Source: Mangifera indica (Eukaryota; Streptophyta; Magnoliopsida; Sapindales; Anacardiaceae). From it: a stretch of DNA of 64,000 nucleotides. The stretch spans positions 10,493,057 through 10,557,056 of the forward strand of contig NC_058143.1 of assembly GCF_011075055.1 (NCBI RefSeq), in the 5' to 3' direction. Below are positions 56,241-64,000 of this stretch, piece after piece. The notes under the pieces were generated by a model. That model saw only the letters and a program-made list of their open reading frames with translations. It was not told the origin of the DNA and made no database searches. A program made the translations under genes and the position numbers. The first letter of the stretch is position 1, and each line of letters begins with the position of its first letter.

Positions 56241-57552
56241 TAACTGTTTAAGGACTAAAATAACCTAGCCCCAATAGTTTTCACTTGTAATAATAATAAG
56301 AGAATTTCGTAGTATACCATGGATTAGATTAGAATTAAACATGACAATTTGGTCGTTAATCTGAGTTTTTGGTCCACCCTTCTTTGAATGAAGAGAGAAT
56401 TTTTTAATAAAAATAAAGACATGAATAATGATGAAAATAAATAAAATCTTGGTAATTAAAGATAAAGATAAATATATTTTTAATCTATTCTTTCTCTGGT
56501 TTATCCCTATTTATTTCCTAAACCCACAAATCTACCTTAACACATAATAAACATTTCTTTATTTTTTTTTTAGTAGGGTTGGGGAAGAGAAAGCGTAGAC
56601 ATTTTACCCATGAGGATAGAAAGGATAAACTAAGAGAAATTTTTTAACAAAAGAGAATAGAGATTTCTCATCATCCCTTTATCAAGGATAAGATAGAAAC
56701 AAAAAGATGTTTCTCTTGTAAAGACGAAGATGGAAATTGGAAGGGAATTTAAGTATTCAGTCCATACTGATCTCATTGTCATCTCTAATTAAAATTAGAC
56801 GTTAACTTTTTCATTGCAAACAAGCCTTCAAAGTTTGAAACCTTATCATTGATATCTTTTAGCATAATCCTCTTATATTATTGTAACTATTTTATACAAT
56901 ACACTTCGATAATGTGTTTTATATGCATTAAATTTCATTAAAAATAGTAGCAAAATGGTTTTCGAATATGCAATCTTTATACCTGTTTATTGATGTGAAA
57001 AATCACACCATCAATAAATAAACAAAAATTTAAGGTACAAATCAATACAAAGAATAATAGAAATTGTAATGTTTTTTAAAGTGGTTTGATCTGTTGTTTA
57101 GAAGTTTACAATTTATTATTATGTTGTTAATATTTTTTTGTATGAAATTGATAGGACAATGGGAAAGGGTTAAGTATGTAAATACATAATTGAATACCTT
57201 AAAACCCTAGTATCATTAGACTTGTCTATTGGCCAAGCTAGGTCAAGCCTTATTTAGTGTGGCCTGTCGTGCCATATGTTGTGTCAAGCCATGACTTGCC
57301 AAGGTCTACCACATATCTAAGGTCCAAGGCATGACCTATATTATAGTCCCTTGGGTTATGCCCCTCTTACTTTTTTGCAATCTAGCATGTGTGCTTTTTG
57401 AGTCGCCTGTCAAATATTATTTTTTTATTTTAAAATAAACAAAGAAAATATCTTTAAAATTTTATTAAGAAGCCCTAATTATGAAAAAAATAAACTCATA
57501 TTTATTACAATTTACAATATAAGTATCAAACATTTCTAGTTTTTTTTCATAT
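56241..57552. other. Intergenic DNA without a supported gene
   Basis: Mostly AT-rich. At 57220-57370 there is a patch of 'aagcc-atgacttgcc-aaggtc' type sequence, less AT-rich, with internal short repeats that suggest an old repeat element, but nothing I can name. Confidence 0.45.
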
Positions 57553-59000
57553 TTAAATTCTTAAAATCTTTAAATATATCTTCAATGACAAATTTGTTAT
57601 TATCCAGTCTTTCAAACGCATAATACTTTTAATTATATTGGAGTGTATTCTTAATCTTTTATCATTGAAGACACATGTACTTACACTAAAACCTGATTTT
57701 AATGTTATGATAGACACTGGAAGAGTTATTAAGTCATGTGTCGTGACGAACTCTAGAATAAGTTTTTTATTTGCTTCTTTACTGTGCAAAAATATCAAAT
57801 TACCGTTTTCACTAATTATATCATTTAAATTATTAATATTAATATAATATATAAATGGACCAAAATTAAAAATTGAACCTATGGGTTGTTTGCATTTTGT
57901 AAGGACAGACTAGAGACATGTCTTACCTGTAGATAAACCTAATCTAATCACATGATAACACATATAAATATGTATACATTTGTGTATTCAAAGTAGGTAT
58001 ACATAGTTTTATTGTTTATTAAAACACAATGAATTTCTCAATTACATTTAGTAAAAGACGTATAATTTTTAAAATCATTTGACTGCTTATTAAAATATTG
58101 AGCAATTACATTTTCATAACATTCATAAAATTTTAATATTAAATATGTTAAGTTCCAACATATTCAAAATTTTCCTTTTAATCCAGTTTGTTTACATATA
58201 AAATGATTTACTTGTAAATGTGAAGGAGACAATGAACTATAAGTAATGGTATGTCTAAGTGTTCCTATTTCTATTGTGCTAAACTTGTTTCGTCTTGTGC
58301 ATTAAATTTATTATATATCATTAAAAAGTAAATTTAAATGGTTCATCATTAACTCAATAGCTTTATCATTTGATTTAGCATTATTAAATGTGATGGAAAA
58401 AAAAAAATATTATTAAAAATATAAGCTAATTATCCAAAAATGGTTAAGCTAGTATGTTGATATTTTAAAACTCTAAATACAAAAAAAAGTTAACTGTTAT
58501 TTATAATTAATATAATGAGTCGTTATATAAATATATCCTAAATCTTGTTTGCTAAATACTCATAAATAAGAAGTAATTGAAAAAATTTTATTGAACTGAC
58601 TAAGTTCATTTATAATTTTTATTTTTATTAGTGCATAATTTTTAACTATATTAGTTCTAAATGTGCTTCTAGGAACGCTTTTAAATGTAGGTTAGAACAT
58701 TATTTTGCATAAACCATTTTAAGATACTATCATCACTGTGACAACATACTTGACTATATAGTTTTTCATGTTTCATTTACTATATGTGAAGTTAGACATT
58801 TCTTCCATCATAGAGCTGAATGGATTAGCAGAAGAGGATTTACATACTCATCTTGATCTTTTGAACAAAATTTCCTATTCACTCTTTTATGTGTTCTGAT
58901 ATGTTTTGCAATGTTTGTTGACATGCCTATGAAGATGTCCATTTCTACCCAAACTCACACAAGTTAAGTAAGAGCCACAATGTTTGTGAAAGGGTTTTTT
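57553..59000 (-). pseudogene. hAT transposase remnant
   Basis: The minus-strand ORF at 57553-57798 contains HDLITLPVSIITLKSGFS and VSTCVFNDKRLRI...LKDWI. This matches the 'LPVSTVASESAFSxxGRV...QDWL' dimerisation domain at the C-terminus of hAT transposases. At about 58990-58870 the same strand reads SYLTCVSLGRNGHLHRHVNKHC, resembling a BED-type zinc finger at the N-terminus. Between them are only broken frames, and the distance (1.4 kb) is shorter than in intact elements. A MITE-like motif (57925-58020) sits inside. Terminal repeats were not found. Confidence 0.6.
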
Positions 59001-61099
59001 GATCCATATACATAAAAAACAATGGAATTAATAATTAAAACTATAAAATATAGATCACAAGCGCATCTCCATTGATCTAAGGCTGTTATACATACAATAT
59101 ATTCATTTTTTTGCATCAAACTTATGTTTGAAGGTTACACCTTGTAGAATTGCATCTTGAATTTGTTTTTGGTACTTCCGCAATTCCATATAACGTAGTA
59201 AGACCTCTACTCATCCATATAGAGGCTGCCATGAACACAAGAACTTGTCAAAGTTGTTGAGAAGCACTTCCTATTGTTAGATCACAATGATTTTGGGGTG
59301 AAAGAACTTTCTTTTGGAATTTGACAGAAAAATCTCTGTGTCTTTAGGGTGGGACAACTGCTCTATTGAATGATGGAAAAGTGTTCAATTTATATTGAAC
59401 ACTTAACCCAAGTCAACCCAAAGTAAAATTCTCAATATGTTATTTCAACCTTTCAACTGTGGATTATCACCGTTGGCCCATACTGTTTTAATTTATTTCA
59501 CTTAGGTCAAAGATTGAACATGACATCTATCATAATATGATTGGATTCTTGACAGTTGTTAACTGAGCTCAAAATCATGGTATTTGAGTGTGACTCACTC
59601 TATATGTAATATTTAATACCCTTATCCAGAAGTATTGTTCTACAAAGAGAAGTGCTACTTTATGCAAAAATAAAACATTTCATAAAAATTTACCATAAAA
59701 TCTTTCATTCAGCGAAAACGTCAAAAGATATCTATAAGTAAATTACTGAAAAATATGTGTGTAGTGTTAGTGTATGCTCTAGGAACCATTCGTGTTGTCA
59801 GTTTCAAAGACATTTAATCTTGTATATATGCAAATATGATTTATTAATAAAAGAAAGTGTTCTTTTGTTCACGTGTGTAAATTGCTTTCTTTATTTGTTT
59901 AAATATAAAGTATGTATGTGAATTGTCTAAATAATTCACTTTAAGAGTAAAATTGAATGATCAAATTGTTTCTTAGGGACATAATATTAATTGGGCAACA
60001 ATATCATGTATTAGGCATGTTGAATGTCTTTGTTGAATATCATGAGATGATATTAGTGTAAGTGATGATGATAATCATGTCAATAGGACATTAATATGGA
60101 TTAACAATTAGTGAACAGTTTTTTAAATGTGACCAATTATGACAAGTCACATCATTGCAATGTAGTCAATAACTTATCATTGATTATACTAGTAAATAGA
60201 TTAATCCTTTGACTTGAGATAAAATGGTTAGATTCGGTACCGATGTGTATGGTTCATATGATGCATATATACGAAATTAGGCAAATTCCATATGAAAAGA
60301 CCATGTTGGTTATGCATTGTTTGTATGTGGAAAAGAATGATGATCAAGAGTTGATCCATTGACTCAGAGTTATTGGATTCAAAGTATCCACTGACTTTAT
60401 CTAATTTTGAGTTTATACACAAATGTTAATAAATACTGAAAAATAAAATTTATGTCCAGAGTATAATGTGAGTCAAACAAATGATGTTTGTGATTGCATG
60501 TTCTGAATATATCGATTTGACAATTCATAGATTATCAAAATTAGAGCTTTGATAAACCATAAGCTCGAACTCAATCAAGATTTAACAATGGAATAATCTT
60601 ACCTATACAAAATGTATGATTATAAAATTAGGTTCGATGGAGTGTTACTTCATCATGGTTTAGGAGCTATGAAACATTGCCAAATGTTTATCAGAGTCAT
60701 TGAGTTGCCAAACATATTTTGGATTGTCCAAAAAATGGCTCACGACTACAACATAGTAAACCTATGAGTCATACTAATGAACTAAACATTTCAGAGAGTG
60801 AAAATTGAGTATCTGAGATTGACTAGAAATTTCCAAAAGGTAATAAAGGTAACATCATATAAAGTATTATATGAATGTAAAAGTAATATTTTAAGAATTT
60901 AAAATGTTTGTGAGATAAATTAAATATGATATGCATGCATGGTCATTGTTTAAAGCCTCTTTTGCTGCTTCTAGAATACAATATACTCAGACTTTATTGT
61001 AAAATTAGACACTACACTTTGCTTGGAGCTTTTTCAGCTAATTGTACAATCGTTCAAACAAAACATAAACCCTAATTAGGATTTGTAATTATCTTGGTG
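59001..61099. other. Repeat-like DNA, possibly LTR sequence
   Basis: No gene is supported. From about 59768 (TGTTAGTGTATGCTCTAGG) the sequence resembles the start of a Copia LTR on the plus strand, but neither an end nor a target duplication was found. The adjoining Copia polyprotein is on the minus strand, so they may belong to different insertions. Confidence 0.3.
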
Positions 61100-64000
61100 A
61101 GTTCAAATTATAGTCCTTCTCACATACTTCAAGATGTTCTTGATAACCATCTAATGTTTTTCACCTGGATTAGATTAATATCTATTACAAATACTTAAGA
61201 TGTATTAGACATCAATCCTTGTACATAATATGACATGCATGATAAATCCTATAATCGAAGCATATTGGATCTTACTCATTTTATCTCTCTCAGATTGTAT
61301 ATGGACACATATACTTTGAAGGATATACACCATGGAACATGGGCATTAATCATTTCTTGGATTCTTTCATATTAAATCTAATTAATACCTTATCTATGTA
61401 CGTGTTATGGCTTAGGCTTAACAATCTACACTCTTTATCTTGGTAAAATCTCAAGAATGCTAGTTACTTCTTCTAAGTTTTTCATAGAGAAACACTTGGA
61501 TAACTAAATCTTTACTGATTGTAAGTTTGGTAAGTCATTTCCAATATTCAAGATGTCACTGACATACAATACTAGAAATGCAATCATACTCTCACTGACC
61601 TTCTTCTATACATATGGTTCATCTTTATATTTTATGAATTTGAACTCACGAGCAGCTTCATCAAAATGAATATTATAGTTTCTTAAAACTTGCTTAAATC
61701 CATAAATGGACCTTCCTAACTTGCATACTTTATCTGTCTGTTTAGCAAGAATAAAACCATTAGGTTGCATTATATAGACATCCTTTACAAGGTTACCGTT
61801 TAAGAAAGTAATCTTGACATCTATTTGAAAAATTTCACTGTCGTAGTATATAGCTATAGCAAGCATAGTCCTAATAGACTTAAGCATAATGACTAGGGAA
61901 AGATTTCATCATAATCAATGTTATATTTCTGAGTGAAACCTTTGGTAACCAATCGTGTTTTATAAGTATGCATGTTACCTTTCATGTTAGTTTTCCTTTT
62001 AAAAACCCATTTATACCCTAAGGGTTTTACCCCTTCAAGTGTGTCCACTAGAGTTTATACTTTGTTCCAGTTCATAAAGTCTACTTTGGATTTCATGACA
62101 TTTAACCATTTATTAGAATCTGAGCTTGAAACAACCTCGTTATATGTTTTAGGCTTGTCATCATTGATGATTAGTGCATCCCTATGTTGAGTTAGTAGAA
62201 AAACAAATCTCTCTGGCTTGTGACGTACTCATGTAAACCTATATAACTCTTATGTGCATTGAGGTTGTTTCACTAGAAGTGAAGAAACTTCCTTATTATA
62301 ATTAACCATCTGTAAGAGCACATTGTCTTGTTTAAATATATAATATCTTGTGGTATAAGAACTTCATCGAGCTCTACCTTATTCCCTATGGAGCTCTTAA
62401 GAATAAATTCTTTCTTAAGGAACACGCTAGTATGAACAACAAAGACCTCTTGTTCCTTTAGATGGTATAAGTAGTATCTTTTAGTGATCTTTAGGTACCC
62501 CACAAAAACATATATTTTAGACTTAGCATTTAGCTTGTTTAAAGTTAATTTCTTGACATAAACATGATAACCTTAAATCCTTAAGTAATCTAGATTAGGC
62601 TTTCGCCTAATCCATAACTTGTATGAAGTTTTATCCATAGATTTAGATGGAACATGGTTCAGTGTAAAGGTAATAGTTTATAAGACATGACCTTAGAAAG
62701 ACATAAGTAGATTGGTAAAACTTATCATAGACCTAACTATTTCTATCAAGGTTCTATTCTTCTATTCAAATACACCATTATGGTATGGAGTACTAGGAAG
62801 AGTGAGTTGAGATACTATCCCATATTCATTTAAGAATTGTTTAAATTCAATACTTAGGTATTCACCCCTTGATCACTTTGAAGGGTTTTAATTAGTTTCC
62901 CATGTTGCTTTTCTAGTTCGTTCTTAAATTCCTTGAATTTATCAAAACATCCAGACTTGTATTTCATCAAAAACATATCACCATATCTATTGAAATCATT
63001 AATTAATGTGACAAAAGTAAGCTTCCCTATATCTACTGTACATTGTCATTGGCCCATACATATCACTGTGAATGATTTCTAACAGTTTAGTCACTCTTTC
63101 ACTGTGTCTAATAAAGGGTGCTATGACCATCTTACCCAATAGGCATGATTCACATTCATCATATGATTGAAAATCAAATAATTACAAGACTCTTTATTTA
63201 AGAAGCCTTAATATACGTTTCAATCTTATGTGGCCTACCTTACAACACCACTCAATCTTTTATTATTTTGCACATTGAGAATTTCATTATCCAATTTTAG
63301 AATATATAAACCATTATGCAATTCAACTGTAGAGAATATTATTTAAACTGATAGTTATAATATCATCAATAATAAAAAATGAATATCACCTTTTGTCCAA
63401 AATAGACACAAAAACTAAGTTTCTAGAAACAAAAGGAATATAGTAACAATGTTTTAATTCTAAAATTAGCCCAGTGGGCAACCTAAGATAATAAACACCT
63501 ATGGCTAATGTAACAATATGTGCTCAATTTCTAACATTTAGGTCAACCACTCATTTGGTGAGCAATTTACTCTACCACAGTCCCTGTATATTAGAACAAA
63601 TATAAGAACTACATCTTATGTCTATAACCCAAGATGAACGAGGAGAATAGTTTATCTCAATGACAAATATACTTGAAGTAAAGACTTTAGCTACCTTTAT
63701 CTTCTTGTTCTCTAGAATGGCCTTGTAATGTCTCCTCTAGTGACCTGTCTTGCCACAATAAAAATAGACAACTTTTAGGAGATTTGTCTAAACATATCTT
63801 AATATGCAATAACTTGTATCACCATGTGGATTGGCTTTTAGGCACCAACCTCAAAAATCTCCCACTTATACTATAGCTAATCATTTATCCTAATAATAGT
63901 GGATGACTGTACATGCCCATCATTACTTTTTCTACAACAGACATTCATTGATATAGTTTGTTCATTCAATTTTTCAAATGTTAACTAATTTTCTTCTTGT
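61100..64000 (-). pseudogene. Copia retrotransposon polyprotein remnant (integrase and reverse transcriptase)
   Basis: On the minus strand, from high to low coordinates: zinc-knuckle/protease-like scraps (from about 63800), integrase region with YDECESCLLGKM and LLEIIHSDMYGPM (about 63170-63040), a 'VGYLKITKRYYLYHLKEQEV' block (62500), then PLGYKWVFKRKTNMKGNMHT (about 62020). The reverse transcriptase follows with EIFQIDVKITFLNGN, VCKLGRSIYGFKQVLRN (ORF 61606-61887) and VLYVSDILNIGNDLPN (catalytic YVDD changed to YVSD). After it come SKKxLMPMFHGVYPSKYMCP pieces (about 61330). Many stops and frameshifts; the element runs off the window end. Confidence 0.88.

Overview
The window is nuclear DNA of a flowering plant, almost certainly a eudicot. 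It is AT-rich, its genes are split by short AT-rich GT-AG introns, and all four intact genes encode plant-type proteins. Most of the remaining sequence is decayed transposable-element DNA. I cannot name the species.

Genes. (1) 1896-9061 (+): a full-length PDR-type ABC transporter of the ABCG33/ABCG37 (PDR5/PDR9) clade. It has 24 coding exons that join in frame into 1437 residues. (2) 12446-13627 (-): S-adenosylmethionine synthetase, 393 residues in one uninterrupted coding exon, with a 5'-UTR leader intron and a TATA box. (3) 31590-36035 (-): ATP-citrate lyase alpha chain (ACLA), 12 coding exons and 423 residues, with one GC-AG intron and a SINE in another intron. (4) 52109-55309 (-): SPT16, the large subunit of the FACT histone chaperone, 1066 residues in one coding exon, also with a leader intron. 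These are unrelated housekeeping or transport genes, each with its own promoter. ACLA (cytosolic acetyl-CoA) and SAM synthetase (methyl donor) both feed secondary metabolism, but nothing in the layout suggests joint control.

Repeats. Between the genes lie the following. A family of non-autonomous TIR elements has Mutator-like 9-10 bp target duplications (10523-11337, 19519-20280 and 40049-40874, plus partial copies). Short AT-rich MITEs occur at 14604-14774, 16619-16775 and about 48590-48936. Copia remnants lie at 23085-24178, 25053-26330 and 61100-64000. A 5'-truncated L1 LINE (about 41546-47213) is split by a 2.5-kb solo LTR and a dimeric-looking SINE. A second solo LTR lies at 48953-50745. 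Two loci carry DUF1985-like ORF remnants, one beside a MuDR N-terminal-like ORF. A hAT transposase remnant covers 57553-59000. A decayed copy of the last ABCG exon at 24751-24990 shows that the transporter was once at least partly duplicated in tandem.

I found no clearly new biological system. The observations most worth a second look are the nested LINE/solo-LTR/SINE structure, the array of four similar mini-exons at 26544-27037, the TIR family with its 22-G tract, and the exon-like duplication inside the first ABCG intron. Exon borders were read by eye from splice consensus and protein homology. UTR ends and transcription starts are estimates.
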